Assembly: GCA_023053575.1 (NCBI GenBank)
Contig: JAKZAP010000003.1
Location: forward strand, 6,114,561-6,178,560
From: Branchinecta lynchi
Lineage: Eukaryota > Arthropoda > Branchiopoda > Anostraca > Branchinectidae
Reading direction: 5' to 3'
Length of the DNA stretch: 64,000 nucleotides
Within the stretch, counting starts at the first letter, position 1, and each line of letters starts with the position of its first letter. Below, piece by piece: positions 15,365 to 28,500 of the stretch. Under the pieces are notes generated by a model, which was not told where the DNA came from, ran no database searches, and worked only from the letters and a program-made list of their open reading frames with translations. The position numbers and the translations under genes are program-made.

Positions 15365-17329
15365 TAACCTGTTTTCAGACACATGCGTTAACAGGACATA
15401 AGCTCCCTCTGTCGGCGAGTAAACAAACTGCAGACAGCGATACATACCAATGTAGAATCCTACATCACAATCTAGTTAGATTGTACTGACCACCATAGTA
15501 AGGAGGCGGCGTACCAAGGTCAAACACTAAAACGTTCAGAAATTAGGAGAGGCAATGTCCCCCCCCCCCAAAAAAAAAAAACACAAGCTCTACTTTTTTG
15601 TTTTATTCGGCTTGTCCACTTCCCGTTTTGAATGAACTGACCGAATTGAAAGAGGGCTGTCACCCCCCTACAATCTAAGAACCTCTAATGGCCAATAGCT
15701 TTGTACCATAGGCACACACAAAAACTTGTTTACTAGCAACAGTATGTGCTCGGAACAGTGCTGATTTCCTAATTCATAACCAACCAAAATGTGCCTGCTT
15801 GAACTAACTGAAGTGAATCCTAAGTTTTCATGAAATCACACTTAGTTCATGGCACATGGTTAGAAAAAAGTTTTGTTAGTTGTGCTTCTGAAAAGGAGAA
15901 TGCTCTTGTCACTACTCCAAGTGATTACAACATGGTGCATAAAAAAATCAACTCACAAATGACGAGGTGCAAAGCAAAATTCACCTACCAACTGTTTAGA
16001 GAGCCGTTGTATGACACTCCACTTCTCCTGAAAATCCTTTTCAGCAGGTGGTACATTAGGGGGAACAAAGCTCTTCTTTAGCTCATTTTTCAATTCCCCT
16101 GGCAGCTGCCTATACTGCAGAGCTGCGTTCGTTATTGCTTTTCTACCTGTAATATTCAATTGCTGGACTATGCAAAAAAACTCATCAAACAATATAATAC
16201 AGAAATTAAAAAAAAATCTACCGCAAATATACTTTTTACAAAGAAAGCTACTGGCAAACAGACAGGGAGACAACATACAGGAACAGAAAGAGACATACAG
16301 CAACCTGAAACAAACAATACAAACAGATAGTAAGAAAAAGAGACAGACAGAGATACAGAGAAAAAGAAAAAGATTCATGCAGACATTTCCATAGCAGCAG
16401 ATAAACAAAAAATAAAGTCTGATGACAGAGGTAGGTGCCAGAGATGGAACACGCCAGGCATATTCCCAGGAGCATAAGCACTGACTGCGCAGTCAAACCC
16501 ATTCTGAAAGCCCAATAAAGCAAGAGTAGGGTGTCATGTATAACTGCACCAGTAAAGACAAAGTGAAATTTTATGACTTTAGTCTGCTGAGCACAGGAAA
16601 TGAAATCTTTCTGAAACGGTATAGTAGCATGCAACTACAAAAGCTTGCAGGTGAGATACAGATAGCAATCAAACCGTGAACATGATAGAATCAAGGAGAA
16701 ATAAATAAGCTAGTTCATGACTAATGCACAATGCAAGATTGTCGATTGTAAGCTAAGTAAGAGCAGGATTCAATCTTCACTATCACAAACATCTTCTGCC
16801 ATTTAGCATCTTCATTGCAGTAGGTGGGCAATTATTCGTCTCTGAAACTTATATACCATCTACCAGAAGGACAAGGAATTAATCACAGCTACTATGCCAG
16901 GTTATCCAGCAGCTTTTACTAGTTATCTCAAGCAATTCCCGTATTCTACAATCTACAATGTCAAAATTTCTCTATGGAAAGCTCTCGAGTAATAGCATCT
17001 TACTACAACAAGACCAAGCATCTTTTCAGTTGTCTCACGAAACAGTGGCAAGATTCATGTTGAGGTTCTTTGTCTCATGCTATACTGAGATCAGGGCATC
17101 TTCTATCACTATGTAACAATAAAAAAAGTAGCCAAGTGAGAAATGCCATACATGCCCAAGCCGAATGTGCTGTAATTACTTGAAACACAAGAGCTAGTTC
17201 ACACTTGTCCATGATGCAAAAATAACACTGAAAAAATTTTTTTTTCACAAATACACGCAACAGATTTCTGTCATCAAGTGGTTCCACAGATCTGTTTAAT
17301 TTTAGTTTGTATTTTTTTTTTATCAAAAT
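15365..17329. other. Non-coding stretch
   Basis: No gene supported. It contains a C-run followed by an A-run at about 15559-15581 and a purine-rich stretch at 16255-16380 (repeated ACAG/AGAA), whose open frames are low-complexity shadows. Confidence 0.6.
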
Positions 17330-17337
17330 GAATATTT

Positions 17338-17730
17338 GAATATATACATATATATATAGGCATGAGCTGACAGTGAGGTGTTGATCCTGTTACATTTATA
17401 AACCAGCCTCAATTAAATCCTGTGTTGGGTCCTCAATACAGGATGTCACAATTTAGATCAGAGCTGTATGGTATTCTGCATTAATTTATGTAATATATAC
17501 AGATATATATATATATATATACATATTAATATATATATATATATATATACACCTTGCTTAAAAATACATCTATGTCTGAAATGTATGTATAGCTATATAT
17601 ATATTGAATATGATTAAATTTGTCAATAAAATATATTTAATATATTAATTATATATGTATATACCTTAAATATATAAATATACTAAATATATATAAATAT
17701 AGGCTATATTTAATACACATATATACATTT
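17338..17730. repeat. AT microsatellite region
   Basis: Runs of (TA)n and ATATAC variants, flanked by an inverted pair: CACCTTGCTTAAA (17551) and TTTAAGCAAGGTG (about 17728). The AT tract may therefore lie in a palindrome. Confidence 0.8.
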
Positions 17731-18501
17731 AAGCAAGGTGCATAAGCAATGTATTTGTAAAGTTCACTCAAATCATCAATATTTGACTGAGTTAGAGCAT
17801 TTGGCATAGTGAGCGTACCCTTCTTTGGGGAGGTTTTATACATTGATGGCTCTGGTTCCCCTTGGCCTGCCGACAGACATTATGGATGCCTTCAATCTTT
17901 AAATCATTTTGTGTGTAGGCCTACAGATGAAGAGGTATACAGGTTATCCAGCTTGATACTTGATAGACATCTCTCGTTCAACCCTGCTCTGATGGCTGTG
18001 TTAAGCTAACTGTGGACAGAAAAAATGTGTCCACAAATGACAACATAAACAATGCTGACCTTCCACTCATATGCTCTCATTCAGCTGAATGGGCATCTTC
18101 CCGTGGAAGAACTCATCTTCCTCAGCCATCCAATGCCTGTCGACTGTCGCTCAGTCTGAATCTGTGTAAAGTTACTGCATTCCAACCTTCGTTAATATCG
18201 CGATAATTTTTGCTTGTTAATCTTGTGAAAAGTTACTGCCATTCTAACCATTCCAACCTTCTCGTTAATCTTCCGAAAATTTAAAAATTGTTTGCAGTCA
18301 AGAAGCTAGAATATGTGGCATCATGCTTGACATGGGTTGACAACTCTTGTATCTACCATTAGGCATAGGACAGGGAATGCCAAATGCAAGATAGAACATT
18401 CTGGCAATGTAAAATGGACACATCAGCTAAATTTAGCTGACATATCCGTTTTACACTGATTTGCAGTTAGCTTGGGCTGAAGGAATATTTACAAGACATA
18501 A

Positions 18502-18799
18502 CAGTCAACCACAAACTCTTGATTTTTTGGATACCCTATGCCAAATGCTGGATATGCCTAGCATTTGGCATGGCCTATGCTTAACTTAAAACGCTGGATA
18601 GCTGTTGGCACCTCAACCCTGACCTACCTCCTGCCTACCTTATTCTGATCAGTTGATTTTGAGCTTCACTTAAACAATCAATATTTTATCCGGCCCCAGT
18701 ACCCAGCATTTGGCAAAGTGTATTCAGCGTCTGGCATAGGGTATACAAAACCCAGCGTTTTACATAGGCTTTCCGAAAACAGATGTTTGTGGTACACTG
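18502..18799. mobile_element. hAT-like foldback MITE, copy 1
   Basis: Ends CAGTCAACCACAAA and TTTGTGGTACACTG. Flanked by AGACATAA (18494-18501) and AGATATAA (18800-18807), 7 of 8 matching. The interior is a long imperfect palindrome of GGATACCCTATGCCAAA-type units. Non-coding. Confidence 0.8.
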
Positions 18800-18807
18800 A
18801 GATATAA

Positions 18808-19870
18808 ACCATCCTGCGGAACCATCCGCAGGACTTTCATAAGCCATAGCCGCTTATGAAGGTAATTTAGCTGATCCATCAGAGAAAACAGTGACTATCT
18901 CAGTTCGCTAAATGACAATCCGACGATCTTGCTCCATTGCAAGATTCCTGTATGGGGGCAGTGGTAAGTGACGTCCTCGTCGTGCCCCTGGGGGGCTGGG
19001 AGCTATGCTTGGTACTTTTTGCTTTTGCTTTTGGTGTTTTTCAAGTAACAAAGAATTTAGAGGGAAAGCCCCCCGTTAAAAGAGTGGTGTTTCATCAATT
19101 ATGTTTAGAGTGATGGTTCACCATCAATTGTATCTTAGAGTGATGGTTTACCATCAATTGTATATTGGGGTACTGAGACAATGGGCCATTTGTGGCCTGA
19201 GTTTAAGCCAAAGATTTTGGCCTACCCCACATTACAAATAATATATAAAGATTCCTGTATCAATAGCTGCGTTTTTTGCCTTTTCTCCATACGTTGGTTA
19301 ACCTACCTATTTGCCGCTATTGGCGTTTTTTTCGTCTCGGCAGTCGGTTCGACTGAGCACTAGAAAACAGGTTATAAGAAAAAATGACATCTTCATGTAG
19401 CTCTCGCCTCAGTGCACAGGTTGGTTGGCAGACGGAGCAAAAAAAAAACAGTTTATAAAACTTGGGTCGGTTAACCAAAGATCGTGGGAAATCTTGTAGG
19501 TCGGTTAACTGAATGATGGCAAAAACGCAACTAATGATCCAAGCACAAATCCGGAAAGAAAACACATTTGGAGAATCAGGATTGTGAATTTTCAATCTAG
19601 ATTTCTCAGTGATAAGTGCCTATATAACTGGATAGGTATATAAAGCGTTTGGCACAGGGAATCCAAAACTCAGGGGTTCCAAAACTCAGGGGTTTGTCGC
19701 ACCTGACTGGCATTTTCCCATTACGAACAGAGAAGAGGTTTGGTCTCTGCAAAATGGTAAGCACCCTGACTGCACCTGAGTTTCAACCCTGTGGCCATGT
19801 CCAGCCATGTCTAATGATGTGGTGATACAGACTCATGAGTGGCCAAGCTTAATAAGATTCTATAATTATT
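18808..19870. other. Non-coding stretch with a solo MITE end
   Basis: No gene supported. At about 19640-19720 a right end of the hAT-like MITE family (GCGTTTGGCACAGGGAATCC) occurs without a left partner. Near-direct repeats with ATGGTT(T)CACCATCAATTGTAT occur at 19100-19165. Confidence 0.55.
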
Positions 19871-20659
19871 AGTTGCATTTTCGATCCGAATTCTCCTCGC
19901 AATTCTCCTCCGAATTCTCCTATTTCGCATTTTTGAACTATTCAGATGAAGTGAATTCTCCTGTTCTTGCATTTTTGTCAGAATCAAGAACAGCGAAAGC
20001 CTCGCAATTCTGCAGAATCGAGAATTTGCTCCGATGGTGAATTGTCGATTCTCCTCTCTCCGTTTTCCTCCCTGATTGGTCAACAGAGTTTGGATGTTCA
20101 TTACAGTCAACCACAAACCCCTGATTTTTGGATACCCTATGCCAAACGCCGGATATGTCTAGCATTTGGCATACCCTATGCCTAACGCTGGATACCCTAT
20201 GCCTAACGCTGGATACCCTATGCCTAACGCTGGATACCCTATGCCTAACGCTGGATACACTATGCCAGGTGCTGGATACTGTAACCCTGTAAAATATTCA
20301 TGATTTGAGTGAAGCTAATAAATCAACCAATCAGAACTCCTTTCTATTGAGGTAGGTCAGGGTTAGGCTACCAAGAGGTATCCAGCGTTTGGCATAGGGT
20401 ATCCAGCATTAGGCATAGGCTATGCTAAATGCTAGATATACCCAGCGTTTGGCATAGGGTATCCAAAAACCAGGGATTTGTGGTAGACTGGTTCATTGTG
20501 CATATACCCGTATACCAGGTTTCGGACGAGCTTCAAAATTAGTGTTTTTGTCAAAAGAGAGAACGGAGAAGTCAGAGGAGCAAAAACAGTAATTTTAACG
20601 AGAATCAAGAATTCAGAAGCGAGAATTTGGAACGGAGAATTCGGATGAAAAACGCAACT
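19871..20659. mobile_element. Harbinger-like MITE split by an hAT-like MITE
   Basis: Ends AGTTGCATTTTCGATCC and its complement ending AAAAACGCAACT, flanked by ATT on both sides (3-bp duplication). The interior repeats GAATTCTC/GAGAATTC. The hAT-like MITE at 20104-20490 sits inside. Without it the element is about 394 bp, close to the intact copy at 26553-26919. Confidence 0.75.
20104..20490. mobile_element. hAT-like foldback MITE, copy 2 (nested)
   Basis: Starts CAGTCAACCACAAACCCC and ends GGGATTTGTGGTAGACTG. Flanked by GTTCATTA (20096-20103) and GTTCATTG (20491-20498). It contains five near-identical direct units of GGATACCCTATGCCTAACGCT (20160-20260) and the inverted form on the far arm. 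Confidence 0.85.
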
Positions 20660-21189
20660 ATTGGAATTCATCCCAGAAACCACCACCCAGTTACCATTGC
20701 TATCAGTCTGTCACTGAGAAGTTTTTTGAAAAATTCAGCTAATAGTTGATCCTTCTTAAGTTACAGCTCTTTTTCACTGCTCACAGCTAGTTGCTGCTAG
20801 GCTAGCCTAGATCCACAGAAAAGTAAGCAGCACCAGCAGTTCACAATAATGACCTACCATCTTCTTTCCTGGAATTTTCTTTTATGAATTTAGTGTAATG
20901 GCTTGCCATTATAATACGAATCAATCAATCCAAAATGTAGAGCAAATTAGTCCAATGCCTGACACAGTTTTCAAATGAAGAATCAGGCACACACCCCGTG
21001 ACAGCAGCAACAAAAGATACAAAAGGTACGTACCACTGGAGGTATTTTATCCCCATCGCACGCATATCTTTCGAGGACCGCATATCCTCAGTTTTGCGTC
21101 AGTACTTCCTGCCTCCGCACGTGCTGAGGTGGGGCCGGAACTACTTGTAGTTACTAAATCTTCACAAGATCGATTAGAACCTTGATAGA

Positions 21190-21620
21190 GCCAATGATTT
21201 ATTCGTTTTCGCGTGGATGGCTGTAGAGCTGAACGGGTGATCTCGTCCACGCGAAAATGAGAAAACCGATCGGGCGTTGAACGGCTGAGGAATATGGTTC
21301 AGTCCACGCACGCACAGACACAGCTTATGATTACTAGATGATTAAGCTGTGAGTGCACGCGAAAATGCCCATTCAGCTGGATTGGAGCATATGAGTGGGA
21401 AGGTCCACACAATATCCCCCTTCAGTTCAACGCTGCCCTCGGAGCGTTGTTAAACGGGAGGCGTCCGTCGAGCTTAACCTCGAGCGTTCACCTGTTCATC
21501 CGTTCACGCGAAAATGATGAAAAGTTCGACGGCATCCACGCGAAAATGTTCTTCGAGCTCGACAGGACCAAAGCCATTCACGCGAAAACGGCCCCTTAGA
21601 GCGGATCAGGGGCGCTGCAA
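21190..21620. repeat. Dispersed repeat with CACGCGAAAA units, inverted partner at 57.2 kb
   Basis: Repeated (T)CCACGCGAAAATG modules and GTTGAACGGC strings. The reverse complement of most of this region is found at about 57180-57560, and a diverged piece at 18065-18140. Ends not determined. Confidence 0.7.
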
Positions 21621-21900
21621 AAAAAAATTCCTACATGAAGCATCGATAATGGAAGTTTTCAAGGAAAAGGGTACCCACCGCGTAAATTAAATTTTGATCT
21701 TCTGTCTACATCTGGAGCGGATTTTCTTTCTTTTCTTCAGTTCCTGAGGGGAAAATCTGAATCTAGGCTTCACATTCGATAATTCCAGATATCTAGGGCT
21801 TTCGCACAGTTTAAGACAGGTTTCACCCAGAGCAAAATAATACTAGGGGGTAGCGGCAAAACTTGAAAGAAGTTACACACTCTCGAATAGCATCGACACT

Positions 21901-24132
21901 CAAGGGCGTCACTAGCCTTTTACCTTTGAGGGGGGGGGGGACGTCCCGTTTGTGCCGACGGACTCAAAAAAGTGCCGACAAAAAAAGTACATTTCCAGCC
22001 AGCACAGAATAGAACCGGGTTAAAACTAACTGTAATGCATCAGTTGAGATTATTCCTTTGATGTAATTTCGTATTTTTAAGTTCACACATTTGGCTTTTC
22101 ATTTTAGCCTTTGCTAAAAAGTGAAGCTTTCAACGACTGTACCAAGAACAAGTTAAACTAAGCGCCGCCTGCGAAATTTTTTAAATCATCCTTTTTTCCG
22201 GAAAAATTTAGCTATACCTACCATTCAAGGTCTAGCTTTTAACGTGTTTCAGCGAATTTCAATCCTAAAACACCAAACTAAATGATACGCTGTTCTTCTA
22301 AATAAAGAATACTACAAAATGCGCCGCAGTCGAAATTTTGTGTAAACTAGCTGTAACGCATCAATTGAGATTATTCCTTCGGTATAATTTCGTATTTTAA
22401 AGTTCACATATTCGGCTTTTCATTTTAACTTTCGCTGAAGAGCGAAGCTTCCAACGACTGTACCAAGAACAAGTTAAACTAAGCGCCGCAGGCGAAATTT
22501 TTTAAATCTGCCTTTTTTTCCTGAAAAAGTTAGCTGTACCTACCATACAAGTTCTAGCTTTTAACGTGTTTCAGCAAATTTCAATCCTAAAACGCGAAGC
22601 TAAATGAAACACTGTTCTTCTTTTTGTGTGAACTAACTGTAACAACGCATCAATTGAGGTTATTCTTTTGGTATAATTTCGTATTTTAAAGTTCACATAT
22701 TCGGCTTTTGATTTGAGCTTTCGCTGGAAAGCGAAGCTTCTAACGACTGTACCAAGGCAAGTTAAACCAAGCGCCTCATGCGAAATTTTTTTAATCTGTT
22801 TTTTTGCAGAAAATTCAGGTATAGTACCATACAATTTCCGGCTTTTAACGTGTTTCAAACCCCAAGAATTTCTATCCTAAAAGGAAAACTAAATGATACA
22901 CCATTCTTCCAAATAGGGAATACTACAAAATGCGCCGCAGGCGAAATTTTGTGTAAAACTTACTGTAATGCATCAGTTGAGATTGTTCCTTTGATGTAAG
23001 TTTATATATTTAATTTCACATACTCGGCTTTTCGTTTCAACTTTTGCTAAGAAGCGAAGCTTCCAACGACTATGCCCAGAACAAGTTGACCTAAGCAACG
23101 CCAGTGAATTTTTCTTAAATCTGTATTTTTTCCGGAAAAATTTGCTCCCGACAAATGTTTGCAGAATTTGATTTCTTACGTATAAAAGACCCGCTGTGCG
23201 GATAAGAATACCGACGCCCGACAAAAGCATTCAGAATTCGATTTCTTCTATGTTTTGCCAGACAAGATTGTAAAGAACTTTATTTTTACGCGTAAATAGA
23301 AGCCGATGTACCGACGAGACTTGAACTTTCGGCATGCACCGATAAAAAGTTACAGAATTTGATAAAAAAAAAAAAAATGGGTGTAAAAAGAACCCGATCT
23401 GCCGACGAGAATACCGACACCCGACAAAATCATCGAGCATTTGATTTGTTCTGTTTTTTGCTAGACTAGACTGTACAGAATTTCATACGTGTAGAAATAA
23501 CCCCTTGTGCCGATGAAACTTAAACTTACCGGGTGCGCCCGACAAAGTTTGCAAAATTTGATTTCTTCCGTATAAGTAGAACCCGATGTGCCGACCGACG
23601 CCAGACAAAAGCATAAAAAAACTGTTTCTTCTGGATTTCTTATGTGTAAAAAGAACCCGAGGTGTCGACGAAGCGAGGCACGACAAAAGCATGCAGAATT
23701 CGATTTCTCCAGTGCTTTGCCTGACAAATGTTTGCAGGATTTCATTTCTTGCGGATAAAAAGAAACCGATGTGCCGACAAGTCGACCGACGCCCGACAAA
23801 AACTTAAATTTTTTTTTATTTCTTCTGGATTCCTTCTGTATAAAAAGAACCCGATGTGCTGACAAGAATACCGAGGCACGACAAAAGCATGCAGAATTCG
23901 ATTTCTTCAGTGTTTTGCCCGACAAATATTTGCACGATTTTATTTCTTGCATATAAAAACACCCGATGTGCCGACGAGTGGACCGATGCCTGACAAAAAG
24001 CATACACAATTTTATTTCTTTTGTGTTTGCCGGCGCTTCGCGCCGACAAACAAGTGAACTTTCGCCGGGCTTCGCCCGACGAAAGTACTTTCTCAGGACC
24101 TTTGGGGGGGGGGGGGACACTAGCCCCACTTG
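21901..24132. repeat. 2.2-kb relative of the hAT-like element at 39.7 kb
   Basis: Begins CAAGGGCGTCACTAGCC and follows the 39727-41705 element closely through most of its length, including the GTGCCGACGAG / CCGACGCCCGACAAA tandem units and the GGCGCTTCGCGCCGAC palindrome at 24030. The right end is degraded (G-run then ACACTAGCCCC) and no target duplication was found. Non-coding; the serine- and arginine-rich open frames here are by-products of the repeats. Confidence 0.75.
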
Positions 24133-24571
24133 CAATGAAGGATCTCCCTACTGAGACTCAATCAGTCGTGGCTCCGAAAAATCCATACAACCTCCCTTGT
24201 TTCCTCAATGTATGCAGACTGCATTTTAGCTGTAGGCCTACTAGAGATTTTCAGAACCCACAAGTTTCTCTCACTTTAAATGTCGTAACACAATGGGCGG
24301 CGCTACGAGTGAGGCCTGTTTTCGATGCATTGAAAGCATAGGTTTTGGCGCTAGCGCTACTCCGTAGTGTTATTTTGCTATGGTTTCGCCTTCCAGACAT
24401 CTGAGGTTTCCGTGACCGCAGCGTCAAGTCAACCCTTCCGGATTGTCATATTAATGAAGATAGAAGATCATTTTGCTTTTCTTCAACATTTCCTAGATTT
24501 CTCCATGAATTCAAATCTTTTGCCTGTAAATCACAAAAGACAATTTCTTTCGTATTTTCTCCTACTACATT

Positions 24572-24982
24572 AGTTGCGTTTTTGTAGATACCATGGTATC
24601 AGAACCCACGGTCTAAAGTCGCTTTCGCAGTTACCGTTGGACCCAATTCCACGGTCAAAAGGCGTTTTTGCGGTTATCGTGGTATCTCGCCTGTCATCGT
24701 GGTATCTGATGTTCAGGGTCGACCGTGGTAACTAGTCGTGGTATCTGAAAAGTCATCTCACTTTCGTCCAATTTTGTCAAAGTAGTGAGAAAGAAGTTTA
24801 GCACTAAGTGATGTAACTGGATATCAGTTTTTCTTTTGGGATGACTTCGAAAAGTGCAATTATGGCAGTAGTCGTTTTTGCAGAGCAACCGTGTATCGGA
24901 TACCACGGTAACTGCAAAAATCACTAATCGCAGATTAATTTACCGTAGTAACAGATACCATGGTATCTTCAAAAACGCAACT
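24572..24982. mobile_element. MITE with AGTTGCGTTTTTG ends
   Basis: 411 bp, ends AGTTGCGTTTTTG and CAAAAACGCAACT, flanked by ATT at 24569-24571 and 24983-24985. Subterminal TACCATGGTATC palindromes. Same terminal type as at 19871 and 26553 but a different interior. Confidence 0.8.
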
Positions 24983-25219
24983 ATTGATTTGCATATTTAT
25001 TTTGTCAGATGTGTTGCGACTGACTGTGACACCCTTTCCAGATTCCGGAACGGAACTGATGATGATGCAGGAAAGTCGGTCATGAATTCCATTCCGCGAA
25101 TACGACACCCGGAACGTCTATCCCCACCACAAGAACTAAATCTCAAGCTTTTAATAACATCTATGAAAATATCTAAATTTTACAATAAATACTCTATTAA
25201 TAATAACATTAATAATCTT

Positions 25220-25308
25220 TCACAAACACGTGCGTCCGTAGTCTGAGTGTGTGACACATAGTTGGCTTTCAGTGCAACCACCGTTATCGGTTAGACAAAC
25301 GCCTTTCT
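25220..25308 (-). CDS. NID: Nidogen last exon, C-terminal EGF-like piece and stop
   Basis: After acceptor TATTTTTCAG, the frame continues the previous exon (phase 1) and encodes GVCLTDNGGCTESQLCVTH and then a short tail ending in TGA. CLTDNGGC..SQLC is the start of an EGF-like module as at nidogen C-termini. The module is short: only four or five cysteines before the stop. A further cryptic donor just before the stop cannot be excluded. Confidence 0.8.
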
Positions 25309-26552
25309 CTGAAAAATAGTAATGATAATGAAATATATTCCCTCTCACCTGCCCCCCCCCCTTACAACAGAAAGGGAGAGGCCTCAAGACAAGCTTCCGA
25401 AACCAGTCCCTACCCTTCAACCAGTGTTTTGCCGACACGTGAGATACAAGAATAGTTTTGTCCCCTCCTTTGTTTCCCTACGTAACAGAAATTAGTGGGT
25501 TATTATTTTACTCCGCGTTGTTTATAACCCCAATCGTTATTTTTTACATTGTTTGTTCTCAGTATTTTATGTGTAAATCGATCACTTTCTAGTATGTGTT
25601 GACAATTTTGGTTAGTTTTTAATGTATGTTTGACTTTCCGACCTGCTATTCGGCTAGTCCGTATTGGTGTTGAAATAAAACTGAATTGAATTGAAATTCA
25701 ACACGATTTTTTAAGCAGTTAGAAATCCAACAGGGAAACGGAATAGCCGCCTTTTTGAGTCTGTTCTAGCCCTCTATCTGTTGGATTTCCACAGAATTAT
25801 AAAACAAGAATAAGCTTGGGACAGCTCTGTAAGTATTAATGCGCTCTTACAATTAATACTAGGATTAGTACCAATAGTATCTGGTGATGATCACCTTATT
25901 TAAAATGCTCAAAGTTACAAACACCATATCCTGCAACAGCCACTACCTCAAACGAAACGATGAAAAATAACGGTTTTCGAACCCTCTCAAGTCTTAATTT
26001 ATACCCGTATTAAATGGACATAAAACTTAGGAATATTTCCATAGGACTCCTTGCGAGTATTTTAAACATTTTGTTTAATTTTTATATTCTGTCGCACTGG
26101 GAATGTGGTGCTTCGCAACACAAAGAATGTTTGCTTGTCAAGTCTGAACATTTGATTAGGCTTAAACTTTAATGGAAAAAGACTGAGGTAGGACAATCTA
26201 GTTACCCATTGCTTGTTCACTGAAAGAGGCTTGAAGACCCGACGAAAATGCGTTACTTCGTTGCTCCGCTTTTCACGAATAATCGACTTTCAAATAGTGG
26301 AATTTCCCTGTCAGATTTGTGGTACCTGCACGCGCTTGTACCTGTGTTGGAAGCTTGATGACTACGATTTACGACGCAGCGAGCTACCTTCCGCAAGATG
26401 ATACCGGATCACCGAAATGCCGCGTTTTGATTGAGATTCAAATTTTCCGCGTCACAAATTTGCGTTGTGAGGACGGCCGTCGATATTCTGAACGTTATTC
26501 TAGAGCAAACAGTGAAAAATAATAAAAGAAACCTTTATACAATCCAAATAAT

Positions 26553-26919
26553 AGTTTCGTTTTTGATCCGAATTCTCGCTTCTGAATTCTCGATTCTCGT
26601 AGAAATGACCGTTTTTGCTCCTCGGGCTTCTCTATTCTCGCTTTTGACAAAAACACTAATTTGGCAGCTCGTGCGCAACCCAATATACGTGTTTATGCAT
26701 ACTGAGCACCCGCACTCTGTTGACCAATCAGGGAGGAGAGAGGACAGAGGAGAATCGAGAATTCACCATCGGAGCAACTTCTCGATTCTGCAGAATCGCG
26801 AGGCTTTCTCCGTTCTCGATTCTGACAAAAACGCAAGAAAACGAGAATTCGCTTGATCTGAATAGTCCAAAAACACGAAATAGGAGAATCGCAACGAGAA
26901 TTCGGAAAAAAACGCAACT
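26553..26919. mobile_element. Harbinger-like MITE in the last nidogen intron
   Basis: 367 bp, ends AGTTTCGTTTTTGATCC and ...AAAAAACGCAACT, flanked by AAT at 26550-26552 and 26920-26922. Interior GAATTCTCG/CGAGAATTC units as in the split copy at 19871-20659. Confidence 0.8.
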
Positions 26920-27055
26920 AATGCAGTGTATTCAGTTGAATGATACAAAATAAGTTGGCTTTTCAGTTGGACTTTAACAAGTTCAGATTCGGATACGGAC
27001 TGTAAGCAGAGCATTCTTTCCGTAGATGCAAGTGGAAAAGATATAAAGGGCTCAC

Positions 27056-27174
27056 CTGTATGGCAGGTTTCTGGTACAGCAACAACACCGTACAGTTTCC
27101 CATGGCCGCCAAACGGGACCGTGATAGAACCACTGAGAAGACCGGTACTTTTGTCAGCTACCAGAATTTTCTTC
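27056..27174 (-). CDS. NID: Nidogen exon, last propeller blade
   Basis: Acceptor CATTTAG, donor GTGAGC. Encodes KKILVADKSTGLLSG and the GGHGKLYGVVAVPETCHT segment that closes the YWTD propeller in nidogens. Phase 1 at both ends. Confidence 0.9.
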
Positions 27175-27334
27175 CTAAATGAATAAAATTTACACACAAA
27201 GGCTGTAAACGAAACCTAAGCCGTTTTTTTTGCGAAATTAACCAAATACGTTAAAGCCAAATAGCATACAGCTAGAAGAGGTCATCGACGACAGTTAGGA
27301 AGTAAAGAAAAACAACAAGTTAACCACACTATAA

Positions 27335-27470
27335 TCTCCGAGTAAGGATTAGAGTTAACTGCAGTATTTGGGACTGGGATTAATTGTATCTCTACTAAGA
27401 TTAGATTAATAAGAAGCAGATATAAAATTAATCCCAGTCCCAAATATTGCTGTTAACTTTAATCCTTTTT
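27335..27470. repeat. Foldback MITE with GGGATTAAT arms
   Basis: ACTGGGATTAATTGTATCTC and its inverted partner ending ATTAATCCCAGT form a hairpin. The same family occurs at about 37326-37476 and 46077-46251. Confidence 0.65.
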
Positions 27471-28391
27471 TTTTACAATCTAATAGGCTTTATTGGAAAC
27501 GATCTGAAACAAATGATGGTATAGGACTATCTAAAAACTGAGTTGATGGATCGCAGGATATGGCTAAACCAAATTGACAATGTTGCTCTCGCACCGATGC
27601 ACGTTTGACGAGAGGGGAGGGGAACAGACGGCTCATCTGGGGGCGACAAAACATCTTCGCAATTTTTGTTTTTTAAGAGACAATTCTTCGGTCAGTGAGG
27701 AACGCCCGGGTAAAACAGAGCTTGTAATAAGTGTCTAAAAATGAAGAGGCTGTGGCTCGAAAAGAGTGTTCGAAAAGAGTTCAACCCTGTTTATTCAAAC
27801 CAGTGATAATAGTAGGACTAGGGAGTAGCGGCAAGACAGCTATGCTTTCCAAGTTCTCAAATTCGAGTCCTTTTTTTTCGGATGGGAGCCGTACTCGTAG
27901 CGCTGCCCACTACGCTCAAGACATTCAAAGGGAGACAAACTTGTGCGTTTAGAAAATTTCTAGTTCAGCTACGATTTTATTTTTACACTTGACAGTAATG
28001 ATGCACATTTTAAGGGTGCTAGAAATTCATCTCTGACCCCCCCCCCCCCCCAGATGATCGAATCGGGAGACTGATTATTTCTAAGTGAGTTTGGTCGGGT
28101 CCGTATGTGCCTGCCAAGTCCTAAAACATATGAAAGTACCCTAACTCGCGATCAGCGGACCGACCAACCGACAGACAGACGTTAAAATGATCGGTATATT
28201 GCACTCGGCCGGAAGGCAAGTGAAAACGGTCCCAGGTACTGCTTTCCATATTTCGAAACCGCGGTTTCCAGCGGTTAAAAGCCATGAGCTTCGCTCCGTA
28301 TATATCTACGTCGCCAGGCAACCGTCATGATTTTATATTGCGTCCGTATTTTCTAACGAATGAGAAGACAGACATTCGTTATACAACTTAC

Positions 28392-28500
28392 TCATCCCAG
28401 TCCGTCCAGTAGATTTGTCCCTGGTGGTTCGTTATACCGAAAGGGTACCTTGCGGTCGAACTAATGGACCTTCTGCTAGTACCGTCGATACCAATGCATT
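28392..28500 (-). CDS. NID: Nidogen exon, YWTD propeller
   Basis: Acceptor TTTTTATAG, donor GTAAGT. Encodes CIGIDGTSRRSISSTARYPF and then GITNHQGQIYWTDWD, a typical YWTD repeat, in frame with neighbours. Confidence 0.93.

Noticed and set aside
16170..16394. Lys/Gln-rich open frame
   Set aside because: Low-complexity purine-rich sequence open in several frames.
23461..24135. 224-codon arginine/serine-rich open frame on the minus strand
   Set aside because: It runs through degenerate tandem units of a non-coding element, and the related copy at 41 kb is broken in other places.
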